64,000 nt of DNA from Vespa crabro (Eukaryota > Arthropoda > Insecta > Hymenoptera > Vespidae): the NCBI RefSeq assembly GCF_910589235.1, contig NC_060955.1, positions 11,552,837 through 11,616,836 of the forward strand. The letters run 5' to 3'. Positions 1-11,039 of this stretch are shown here, piece after piece. Numbering within the stretch: the stretch's first letter is position 1; every line of letters starts with the position of its first letter. Both the position numbers and the translations under genes were made by a program. The notes under the pieces are model-generated. The model searched no databases. It was not told the DNA's origin and worked only from the letters and a program-made list of their open reading frames with translations.

Positions 1-215
1 TCGACACATGCGAATTTCGTTAATTGCTGAGATGTAATCGTGAAATCATTGAACTAATTCGTACCACAGCTTGAGAATTGATTCCAATCGATTCGGACAT
101 TGTATTTCTGAAGATCAAACATCTATTTGATATTGGAATCGACGTTTTAACATTGTTTCTTATCGTATATACATTTTTTCGTTCATAATGGCGTACCATC
201 GAAATACGAAATAAT
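1..215 (+). repeat. Partial class C monomer at left edge
   Basis: The window opens inside a class C monomer, about 124 bases after its expected start. Visible class C marks are gctgagatgtaatcg, catctatttgatattgg, the long T run in catttttt, and the tail ending aaataat. It is followed by a class A head at 216, as all C tails are. It carries the variant gaattgattcc, shared with the C monomers at 5289 and 6304. Confidence 0.93.
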
Positions 216-1906
216 GAAATCTCATTCAAATTCAATTAGTTTATATTCTGTCGACGCAGAATAAAGATTACAACAAGAATATATCTTCCTGACTGTGTGT
301 AAATAGAAGTTTTAACATGAAAATTGTCGAAAAATGAGATCGACAATTGCGAATTTTGTTAAATGCTGAGATAAAATCGTGAACACATTGAAATTACTCG
401 TACCACAGTTTCAGAAATGTTTCCAATCAATTCGGACATTGTATTTCTGAAGATCAAACATTTATTTTATCTTGGAATCGACGTTATAACCTTGTTTCAT
501 ATTTTATATACGATTATTAGCTCATAAAGAAGTATCATCGAAATACGAAATTTGAAATCTCAATCAATATCAATGCTTTTACATTCTATCGACGCAGAAT
601 ATACAAAGGAACAAGAACATAAGTTTGTCACTATGTGTAAATACGAGTTTCAACATGAATATTGTAGAAAAATGAGATCGACACATGCGAATTTCGTTAA
701 TTGCAGAGCTTCAATCGTGAAAACATTGAACTTACTCGTACCCCAGCTTGAGAAATGTTTCCAATCGATTCGGACATTGTATTTCTGAAGATCATACATC
801 CATTTTATCTTGGAATCGATGTTATAACCTTGTTTCATATGTTATATATGATTATTAGCTCATAAAGAAGTATCATCGAAATACGAAATTTGAAATCTTA
901 ATCAATATCAATGCTTTTATATTCTATCGACTCAGAATATACAAAGGAACAAGAACATAAGTTTGTCACTATGTGTAAATACGAGATTCAACATGAATAT
1001 TGTAGAAAAATGAGATCGACACATGCGAATTTCGTTAATTGCTGAGATTTAATCGTGAAAGCATTGAACTAACTCGTACCACAGCTTGAGAATTGTTTCC
1101 AATCGATTCGGACATTGTATTTCTGAAGATCAAACATTTATTTTATCTTGGAATCGAAGTTATAACCTTGTTTCATATTTTATATACGATTATTAGCTCA
1201 TAAAGAAGTATCATCGAAATACGAAATTTGAAATCTCAATCAATATCAATGCTTTTATATTCTATCGACGCAGAATATACAAAGGAACAAGAACATAAGT
1301 TTGTCACTATGTGTAAATACGAGTTTCAACATGAATATTGTAGAAAAATTAGATCGACACATGCGATTTTCGTTAATTGCAGAGCTTCAATCGTGAAAAC
1401 ATTGAACTTACTCGTACCACAGCTTGAGAATTGTTTCCAATCGATTCGGACATTGTATCTCTGAAGATCAAACATCTATTTGATATTGGAATCGACGTTT
1501 TAACCTTGTTTCATATGTTATATATGATTATTAGCTCATAAAGAAGTATCATCGAAATACGAAATTTGAAATCTCAATCAATATCAATGCTATTATATTC
1601 TATCGACGCAGAATATACAATGGAACAAGATCATAAGTTTGTCACTATGTGTAAAAACGAGTTTCAACATGAATATTGTAGAAAAATGAGATCGACACAT
1701 GCGAATTTCGTTAATTGCTGAGATGTAATCGTGAAATCATTGAACTAATTCGCACCACAGATTGAGAATTGTTTCCAATCGATTCGGACATTGTATTTCT
1801 GAAGATCAAACATCTATTTGATATTGGAATCGACGTTTTAACATTGTTTCTTATCGTATATACGTTTTTTCGTTCATAATGGCGTACCATCGAAATACGA
1901 AATAAT
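216..1906 (+). repeat. Pentameric unit (five monomers, 1691 bp)
   Basis: Order: A (216), B (554), a B-head/C'-middle/A-tail mosaic (892), a B-head/C-like mosaic whose end returns to the B tail (1230), and C (1568). The 892 monomer has gagatttaatcgtgaaag and then switches to ttattttatc with cattttatatacg. The 1230 monomer has catctatttgatattgg and cgttttaacc, then catatgttatatatg. Because both end in a non-C tail, the unit does not close until 1906. Sister pentamers start at 2922, 6643 and 9349. Confidence 0.9.
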
Positions 1907-2582
1907 GAAATCTCATTCAAATTCAATTAGTTTATATTCTGTCGACGCAGAATAAAGATTACAACAAGAATATATCTTCCTGACTGTGTGTAAATAGAAG
2001 TTTTAACATGAAAATTGTCGAAAAATGAGATCGACAAATGCGAATTTTGTTAAATGCTGAGATAAAATCGTGAACACATTGAAATTACTCGTACCACAGT
2101 TTCAGAAATGTTTCCAATCAATTCGGACATTGTATTTCTGAAGATCAAACATTTATTTTATCTTGGAATCGACGTTATAACCTTGTTTCATATTTTATAT
2201 ACGATTATTAGCTCAAAAAGAAGTATCATCGAAATACGAAATTTGAAATCTCAATCAATATCAATGCTTTTACATTCTATCGACGCAGAATATACAAAGG
2301 AACAAGAACATAAGTTTGTCACTATGTGTAAATACGAGTTTCAACATGAATATTGTAGAAAAATGAGATCGACACATGCGAATTTCGTTAATTGCAGAGC
2401 TTCAATCGTGAAAACATTGAACTTACTCGTACCCCAGCTTGAGAAATGTTTCCAATCGATTCGGACATTGTATTTCTGAAGATCATACATCCATTTTATC
2501 TTGGAATCGAAGTTATAACCTTGTTTCATATTTTATATACGATTATTAGCTCATAAAGAAGTATCATCGAAATACGAAATTT

Positions 2583-2921
2583 GAAATCTCAATCAATATC
2601 AATGCTTTTATATTCTATCGACGCAGAATATACAAAGGAACAAGAACATAAGTTTGTCACTATGTGTAAATACGAGTTTCAACATGAATATTGTAGAAAA
2701 ATTAGATCGACACATGCGATTTTCGTTAATTGCAGAGCTTCAATCGTGAAAACATTGAACTTACTCGTACCACAGCTTGAGAATTGTTTCCAATCGATTC
2801 GGACATTGTATCTCTGAAGATCAAACATCTATTTGATATTGGAATCGACGTTTTAACCTTGTTTCTTATCGTATATACGTTTTTTCGTTCATAATGGCGT
2901 ACCATCGAAATACGAAATAAT
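2583..2921 (+). repeat. Representative class D monomer: B head with C tail (339 bp)
   Basis: The first part is class B (caatgctttta, acaaaggaacaag, gcagagcttc, gaaaacattgaacttac). From about gagaattgtttcc onward it is class C-like (catctatttgatattgg, cgttttaacc, cgttcataatggcg, end aaataat). D therefore closes a unit as C does. It recurs, for example at 9010, 11716, 14762, 25253, 29315, 31346, 35746, 39469 and 62146, so it is an established class and not a single recent chimera. Confidence 0.9.
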
Positions 2922-4612
2922 GAAATCTCATTCAAATTCAATTAGTTTATATTCTGTCGACGCAGAATAAAGATTACAACAAGAATATATCTTCCTGAAT
3001 GTGTGTAAATAGAAGTTTTAACATGAACATTGTCGAAAAATGAGATCGACAAATGCGAATTTTGTTAAATGCTGAGATAAAATCGTGAACACATTGAAAT
3101 TACTCGTACCACAGTTTCAGAAATGTTTCCAATCAATTCGGACATTGTATTTCTGAAGATCAAACATTTATTTTATCTTGGAATCGACGTTATAACCTTG
3201 TTTCATATTTTATATACGATTATTAGCTCATAAAGAAGTATCATCGAAATACGAAATTTGAAATCTCAATCAATATCAATGCTTTTACATTCTATCGACG
3301 CAGAATATACAAAGGAACAAGAACATAAGTTTGTCACTATGTGTAAATACGAGTTTCAACATGAATATTGTAGAAAAATGAGATCGACACATGCGAATTT
3401 CGTTAATTGCAGAGCTTCAATCGTGAAAACATTGAACTTACTCGTACCCCAGCTTGAGAAATGTTTCCAATCGATTCGGACATTGTATTTCTGAAGATCA
3501 TACATCCATTTTATCTTGGAATCGATGTTATAACCTTGTTTCATATGTTATATATGATTATTAGCTCATAAAGAAGTATCATCGAAATACGAAATTTGAA
3601 ATCTTAATCAATATCAATGCTTTTATATTCTATCGACTCAGAATATACAAAGGAACAAGAACATAAGTTTGTCACTATGTGTAAATACGAGATTCAACAT
3701 GAATATTGTAGAAAAATGAGATCGACACATGCGAATTTCGTTAATTGCTGAGATTTAATCGTGAAAGCATTGAACTAACTCGTACCACAGCTTGAGAATT
3801 GTTTCCAATCGATTCGGACATTGTATTTCTGAAGATCAAACATTTATTTTATCTTGGAATCGAAGTTATAACCTTGTTTCATATTTTATATACGATTATT
3901 AGCTCATAAAGAAGTATCATCGAAATACGAAATTTGAAATCTCAATCAATATCAATGCTTTTATATTCTATCGACGCAGAATATACAAAGGAACAAGAAC
4001 ATAAGTTTGTCACTATGTGTAAATACGAGTTTCAACATGAATATTGTAGAAAAATTAGATCGACACATGCGATTTTCGTTAATTGCAGAGCTTCAATCGT
4101 GAAAACATTGAACTCACTCGTACCACAGCTTGAGAATTGTTTCCAATCGATTCGGACATTGTATCTCTGAAGATCAAACATCTATTTGATATTGGAATCG
4201 ACGTTTTAACCTTGTTTCATATGTTATATATGATTATTAGCTCATAAAGAAGTATCATCGAAATACGAAATTTGAAATCTCAATCAATATCAATGCTATT
4301 ATATTCTATCGACGCAGAATATACAATGGAACAAGATCATAAGTTTGTCACTATGTGTAAAAACGAGTTTCAACATGAATATTGTAGAAAAATGAGATCG
4401 ACACATGCGAATTTCGTTAATTGCTGAGATGTAATCGTGAAATCATTGAACTAATTCGCACCACAGATTGAGAATTGTTTCCAATCGATTCGGACATTGT
4501 ATTTCTGAAGATCAAACATCTATTTGATATTGGAATCGACGTTTTAACATTGTTTCTTATCGTATATACGTTTTTTCGTTCATAATGGCGTACCATCGAA
4601 ATACGAAATAAT
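2922..4612 (+). repeat. Pentameric unit (five monomers, 1691 bp)
   Basis: Same monomer order as the pentamer at 216: A 2922, B 3260, mosaic 3598, mosaic 3936, C 4274. The A monomer here has the distinct pair cttcctgaatgtg and atgaacattg. The 3598 monomer shares the rare cttaatcaatatc and ctatcgactcag bases with the 892 monomer. Confidence 0.9.
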
Positions 4613-5627
4613 GAAATCTCATTCAAATTCAATTAGTTTATATTCTGTCGACGCAGAATAAAGATTACAACAAGAATATATCTTCCTGACTGTGTGTAAA
4701 TAGAAGTTTTAACATGAAAATTGTCGAAAAATGAGATCGACAAATGCGAATTTTGTTAAATGCTGAGATAAAATCGTGAACACATTGAAATTACTCGTAC
4801 CACAGTTTCAGAAATGTTTCCAATCAATTCGGACATTGTATTTCTGAAGATCAAACATTTATTTTATCTTGGAATCGACGTTATAACCTTGTTTCATATT
4901 TTATATACGATTATTAGCTCAAAAAGAAGTATCATCGAAATACGAAATTTGAAATCTCAATCAATATCAATGCTTTTACATTCTATCGACGCAGAATATA
5001 CAAAGGAACAAGAACATAAGTTTGTCACTATGTGTAAATACGAGTTTCAACATGAATATTGTAGAAAAATGAGATCGACACATGCGAATTTCGTTAATTG
5101 CAGAGCTTCAATCGTGAAAACATTGAACTTACTCGTACCCCAGCTTGAGAAATGTTTCCAATCGATTCGGACATTGTATTTCTGAAGATCATACATCCAT
5201 TTTATCTTGGAATCGACGTTATAACCTTGTTTCATATGTTATATATGATTATTAGCTCATAAAGAAGTATCATCGAAATACGAAATTTGAAATCTCAATC
5301 TATATCAATGCTATTATATTCTATCGACGCAGAATATACAATGGAACAAGATCATAAGTTTGTCACTATGTGTAAAAACGAGTTTCAACATGAATATTGT
5401 AGAAAAATGAGATCGACACATGCGAATTTCGTTAATTGCTGAGATGTAATCGTGAAATCATTGAACTAATTCGTACCACAGCTTGAGAATTGATTCCAAT
5501 CGATTCGGACATTGTATTTCTGAAGATCAAACATCTATTTGATATTGGAATCGACGTTTTAACATTGTTTCTTATCGTATATACATTTTTTCGTTCATAA
5601 TGGCGTACCATCGAAATACGAAATAAT

Positions 5628-5965
5628 GAAATCTCATTCAAATTCAATTAGTTTATATTCTGTCGACGCAGAATAAAGATTACAACAAGAATATATCTTC
5701 CTGACTGTGTGTAAATAGAAGTTTTAACATGAAAATTGTCGAAAAATGAGATCGACAAATGCGAATTTTGTTAAATGCTGAGATAAAATCGTGAACACAT
5801 TGAAATTACTCGTACCACAGTTTCAGAAATGTTTCCAATCAATTCGGACATTGTATTTCTGAAGATCAAACATTTATTTTATCTTGGAATCGACGTTATA
5901 ACCTTGTTTCATATTTTATATACGATTATTAGCTCATAAAGAAGTATCATCGAAATACGAAATTT
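5628..5965 (+). repeat. Representative class A monomer (338 bp)
   Basis: Class A opens every higher-order unit. Its head reads gaaatctcattcaaattc, then aattagtttat, ataaagattacaac, aagaatatatcttcctg, gttaaatgctgagataaa, gaacacattgaaattac and caatcaattcgg, with a tail ttattttatcttggaatc and cattttatatacg. All 77 A monomers follow a C-type tail. Two subtypes exist. A1 has ctgtcgacgc, containing the SalI hexamer GTCGAC 34 bases after the monomer start. A2 has ctatcgacgc and usually also cagtttcag and a B-like catatgttatatatg tail. A carries more in-frame stop codons than the other classes and no long open frame on the plus strand. Confidence 0.95.
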
Positions 5966-6303
5966 GAAATCTCAATCAATATCAATGCTTTTACATTCTA
6001 TCGACGCAGAATATACAAAGGAACAAGAACATAAGTTTGTCACTATGTGTAAATACGAGTTTCAACATGAATATTGTAGAAAAATGAGATCGACACATGC
6101 GAATTTCGTTAATTGCAGAGCTTCAATCGTGAAAACATTGAACTTACTCGTACCACAGCTTGAGAAATGTTTCCAATCGATTCGGACATTGTATTTCTGA
6201 AGATCATACATCCATTTTATCTTGGAATCGACGTTATAACCTTGTTTCATATGTTATATATGATTATTAGCTCATAAAGAAGTATCATCGAAATACGAAA
6301 TTT
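5966..6303 (+). repeat. Representative class B monomer (338 bp)
   Basis: Class B is the middle monomer of trimers. Diagnostic stretches are caatgctttta, acaaaggaacaagaac, gttaattgcagagcttc, gaaaacattgaacttac, gagaaatgtttcc, gatcatacatccatttta and catatgttatatatg. Class B carries a 78-codon open frame from a TTG on the plus strand and a 62-codon frame on the minus strand. The frames overlap and are disrupted in the neighbouring classes, so they are taken as chance. Left-end copies have gtaccccag where later copies have gtaccacag. Confidence 0.94.
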
Positions 6304-6642
6304 GAAATCTCAATCTATATCAATGCTATTATATTCTATCGACGCAGAATATACAATGGAACAAGATCATAAGTTTGTCACTATGTGTAAAAACGAGTTT
6401 CAACATGAATATTGTAGAAAAATGAGATCGACACATGCGAATTTCGTTAATTGCTGAGATGTAATCGTGAAATCATTGAACTAATTCGTACCACAGCTTG
6501 AGAATTGATTCCAATCGATTCGGACATTGTATTTCTGAAGATCAAACATCTATTTGATATTGGAATCGACGTTTTAACATTGTTTCTTATCGTATATACA
6601 TTTTTTCGTTCATAATGGCGTACCATCGAAATACGAAATAAT
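6304..6642 (+). repeat. Representative class C monomer (339 bp)
   Basis: Class C closes units. Marks are caatgctatta, acaatggaacaagatc, gtgtaaaaacgag, gctgagatgtaatcg, aatcattgaactaattc, catctatttgatattgg, cgttttaacattg, atcgtatatac, the T run before cgttcataatggcg, and the end aaataat. The tail is one base longer than A and B tails. The next monomer is always class A. A hand count of the sister C monomer type gave 53 C, 55 G and 18 CpG in 339 bases. Confidence 0.94.
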
Positions 6643-8333
6643 GAAATCTCATTCAAATTCAATTAGTTTATATTCTGTCGACGCAGAATAAAGATTACAA
6701 CAAGAATATATCTTCCTGACTGTGTGTAAATAGAAGTTTTAACATGAAAATTGTCGAAAAATGAGATCGACAATTGCGAATTTTGTTAAATGCTGAGATA
6801 AAATCGTGAACACATTGAAATTACTCGTACCACAGTTTCAGAAATGTTTCCAATCAATTCGGACATTGTATTTCTGAAGATCAAACATTTATTTTATCTT
6901 GGAATCGACGTTATAACCTTGTTTCATATTTTATATACGATTATTAGCTCATAAAGAAGTATCATCGAAATACGAAATTTGAAATCTCAATCAATATCAA
7001 TGCTTTTACATTCTATCGACGCAGAATATACAAAGGAACAAGAACATAAGTTTGTCACTATGTGTAAATACGAGTTTCAACATGAATATTGTAGAAAAAT
7101 GAGATCGACACATGCGAATTTCGTTAATTGCAGAGCTTCAATCGTGAAAACATTGAACTTACTCGTACCCCAGCTTGAGAAATGTTTCCAATCGATTCGG
7201 ACATTGTATTTCTGAAGATCATACATCCATTTTATCTTGGAATCGATGTTATAACCTTGTTTCATATGTTATATATGATTATTAGCTCATAAAGAAGTAT
7301 CATCGAAATACGAAATTTGAAATCTTAATCAATATCAATGCTTTTATATTCTATCGACTCAGAATATACAAAGGAACAAGAACATAAGTTTGTCACTATG
7401 TGTAAATACGAGATTCAACATGAATATTGTAGAAAAATGAGATCGACACATGCGAATTTCGTTAATTGCTGAGATTTAATCGTGAAAGCATTTAACTAAC
7501 TCGTACCACAGCTTGAGAATTGTTTCCAATCGATTCGGACATTGTATTTCTGAAGATCAAACATTTATTTTATCTTGGAATCGAAGTTATAACCTTGTTT
7601 CATATTTTATATACGATTATTAGCTCATAAAGAAGTATCATCGAAATACGAAATTTGAAATCTCAATCAATATCAATGCTTTTATATTCTATCGACGCAG
7701 AATATACAAAGGAACAAGAACATAAGTTTGTCACTATGTGTAAATACGAGTTTCAACATGAATATTGTAGAAAAATTAGATCGACACATGCGATTTTCGT
7801 TAATTGCAGAGCTTCAATCGTGAAAACATTGAACTTACTCGTACCACAGCTTGAGAATTGTTTCCAATCGATTCGGACATTGTATCTCTGAAGATCAAAC
7901 ATCTATTTGATATTGGAATCGACGTTTTAACCTTGTTTCATATGTTATATATGATTATTAGCTCATAAAGAAGTATCATCGAAATACGAAATTTGAAATC
8001 TCAATCAATATCAATGCTATTATATTCTATCGACGCAGAATATACAATGGAACAAGATCATAAGTTTGTCACTATGTGTAAAAACGAGTTTCAACATGAA
8101 TATTGTAGAAAAATGAGATCGACACATGCGAATTTCGTTAATTGCTGAGATGTAATCGTGAAATCATTGAACTAATTCGCACCACAGATTGAGAATTGTT
8201 TCCAATCGATTCGGACATTGTATTTCTGAAGATCAAACATCTATTTGATATTGGAATCGACGTTTTAACATTGTTTCTTATCGTATATACGTTTTTTCGT
8301 TCATAATGGCGTACCATCGAAATACGAAATAAT
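6643..8333 (+). repeat. Pentameric unit (five monomers, 1691 bp)
   Basis: Positional partner of the 216 pentamer at a shift of 6427, with the same two mosaic monomers in third and fourth place. It carries the private change gcatttaactaac in the third monomer near 7490. Confidence 0.9.
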
Positions 8334-9348
8334 GAAATCTCATTCAAATTCAATTAGTTTATATTCTGTCGACGCAGAATAAAGATTACAACAAGAATAT
8401 ATCTTCCTGACTGTGTGTAAATAGAAGTTTTAACATGAAAATTGTCGAAAAATGAGATCGACAAATGCGAATTTTGTTAAATGCTGAGATAAAATCGTGA
8501 ACACATTGAAATTACTCGTACCACAGTTTCAGAAATGTTTCCAATCAATTCGGACATTGTATTTCTGAAGATCAAACATTTATTTTATCTTGGAATCGAC
8601 GTTATAACCTTGTTTCATATTTTATATACGATTATTAGCTCAAAAAGAAGTATCATCGAAATACGAAATTTGAAATCTCAATCAATATCAATGCTTTTAC
8701 ATTCTATCGACGCAGAATATACAAAGGAACAAGAACATAAGTTTGTCACTATGTGTAAATACGAGTTTCAACATGAATATTGTAGAAAAATGAGATCGAC
8801 ACATGCGAATTTCGTTAATTGCAGAGCTTCAATCGTGAAAACATTGAACTTACTCGTACCCCAGCTTGAGAAATGTTTCCAATCGATTCGGACATTGTAT
8901 TTCTGAAGATCATACATCCATTTTATCTTGGAATCGAAGTTATAACCTTGTTTCATATTTTATATACGATTATTAGCTCATAAAGAAGTATCATCGAAAT
9001 ACGAAATTTGAAATCTCAATCAATATCAATGCTTTTATATTCTATCGACGCAGAATATACAAAGGAACAAGAACATAAGTTTGTCACTATGTGTAAATAC
9101 GAGTTTCAACATGAATATTGTAGAAAAATTAGATCGACACATGCGATTTTCGTTAATTGCAGAGCTTCAATCGTGAAAACATTGAACTTACTCGTACCAC
9201 AGCTTGAGAATTGTTTCCAATCGATTCGGACATTGTATCTCTGAAGATCAAACATCTATTTGATATTGGAATCGACGTTTTAACCTTGTTTCTTATCGTA
9301 TATACGTTTTTTCGTTCATAATGGCGTACCATCGAAATACGAAATAAT

Positions 9349-11039
9349 GAAATCTCATTCAAATTCAATTAGTTTATATTCTGTCGACGCAGAATAAAGA
9401 TTACAACAAGAATATATCTTCCTGAATGTGTGTAAATAGAAGTTTTAACATGAACATTGTCGAAAAATGAGATCGACAAATGCGAATTTTGTTAAATGCT
9501 GAGATAAAATCGTGAACACATTGAAATTACTCGTACCACAGTTTCAGAAATGTTTCCAATCAATTCGGACATTGTATTTCTGAAGATCAAACATTTATTT
9601 TATCTTGGAATCGACGTTATAACCTTGTTTCATATTTTATATACGATTATTAGCTCATAAAGAAGTATCATCGAAATACGAAATTTGAAATCTCAATCAA
9701 TATCAATGCTTTTACATTCTATCGACGCAGAATATACAAAGGAACAAGAACATAAGTTTGTCACTATGTGTAAATACGAGTTTCAACATGAATATTGTAG
9801 AAAAATGAGATCGACACATGCGAATTTCGTTAATTGCAGAGCTTCAATCGTGAAAACATTGAACTTACTCGTACCCCAGCTTGAGAAATGTTTCCAATCG
9901 ATTCGGACATTGTATTTCTGAAGATCATACATCCATTTTATCTTGGAATCGATGTTATAACCTTGTTTCATATGTTATATATGATTATTAGCTCATAAAG
10001 AAGTATCATCGAAATACGAAATTTGAAATCTCAATCAATATCAATGCTTTTATATTCTATCGACGCAGAATATACAAAGGAACAAGAACATAAGTTTGTC
10101 ACTATGTGTAAATACGAGATTCAACATGAATATTGTAGAAAAATGAGATCGACACATGCGAATTTCGTTAATTGCTGAGATTTAATCGTGAAAGCATTGA
10201 ACTAACTCGTACCACAGCTTGAGAATTGTTTCCAATCGATTCGGACATTGTATTTCTGAAGATCAAACATTTATTTTATCTTGGAATCGAAGTTATAACC
10301 TTGTTTCATATTTTATATACGATTATTAGCTCATAAAGAAGTATCATCGAAATACGAAATTTGAAATCTCAATCAATATCAATGCTTTTATATTCTATCG
10401 ACGCAGAATATACAAAGGAACAAGAACATAAGTTTGTCACTATGTGTAAATACGAGTTTCAACATGAATATTGTAGAAAAATTAGATCGACACATGCGAT
10501 TTTCGTTAATTGCAGAGCTTCAATCGTGAAAACATTGAACTTACTCGTACCACAGCTTGAGAATTGTTTCCAATCGATTCGGACATTGTATCTCTGAAGA
10601 TCAAACATCTATTTGATATTGGAATCGACGTTTTAACCTTGTTTCATATGTTATATATGATTATTAGCTCATAAAGAAGTATCATCGAAATACGAAATTT
10701 GAAATCTCAATCAATATCAATGCTATTATATTCTATCGACGCAGAATATACAATGGAACAAGATCATAAGTTTGTCACTATGTGTAAAAACGAGTTTCAA
10801 CATGAATATTGTAGAAAAATGAGATCGACACATGCGAATTTCGTTAATTGCTGAGATGTAATCGTGAAATCATTGAACTAATTCGCACCACAGATTGAGA
10901 ATTGTTTCCAATCGATTCGGACATTGTATTTCTGAAGATCAAACATCTATTTGATATTGGAATCGACGTTTTAACATTGTTTCTTATCGTATATACGTTT
11001 TTTCGTTCATAATGGCGTACCATCGAAATACGAAATAAT
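9349..11039 (+). repeat. Pentameric unit (five monomers, 1691 bp)
   Basis: Positional partner of the 2922 pentamer at a shift of 6427. Its third monomer (10025) has the common ctcaatcaatatc and ctatcgacgcag bases in place of the rare forms at 892, 3598 and 7319. Confidence 0.9.

Larger units (their letters stand above)
216..6642 (+). repeat. 19-monomer higher-order repeat, copy 1 (6427 bp)
   Basis: Units are 5-3-5-3-3. The first roughly 5 kb match copy 2 almost base for base at a shift of 6427. Seen differences include gaactcactcg near 4112 (gaacttactcg in copy 2) and the 3598 monomer with ctatcgactcag (ctatcgacgcag in copy 2). The next-to-last trimer ends in a class C monomer at 5289, where copy 2 has a class D monomer at 11716, so the copies are not simple duplicates at their right ends. 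Confidence 0.88.

Noticed and set aside
552..788. Recurring 78-codon plus-strand open frame in B and D monomers
   Set aside because: It starts at TTG, has no start-site context, overlaps minus-strand frames of similar length, and is broken in A and C monomers. Its regular recurrence comes from the satellite itself.
2108..2479. 123-codon open frame spanning an A and a B monomer (also at 4814, 8535, 11241)
   Set aside because: It is longer only because agctcataaag became agctcaaaaag, removing a TAA stop at the end of the A monomer. It is a chance read-through copied with the 8- and 19-monomer repeats.
6304..6642. Possible CENP-B box around ttccaatcgattcgga
   Set aside because: The vertebrate box needs TTCG, four bases, A, two bases, CGGG. 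Here the first motif is TTCC, the spacing is one base off and only CGG is present.
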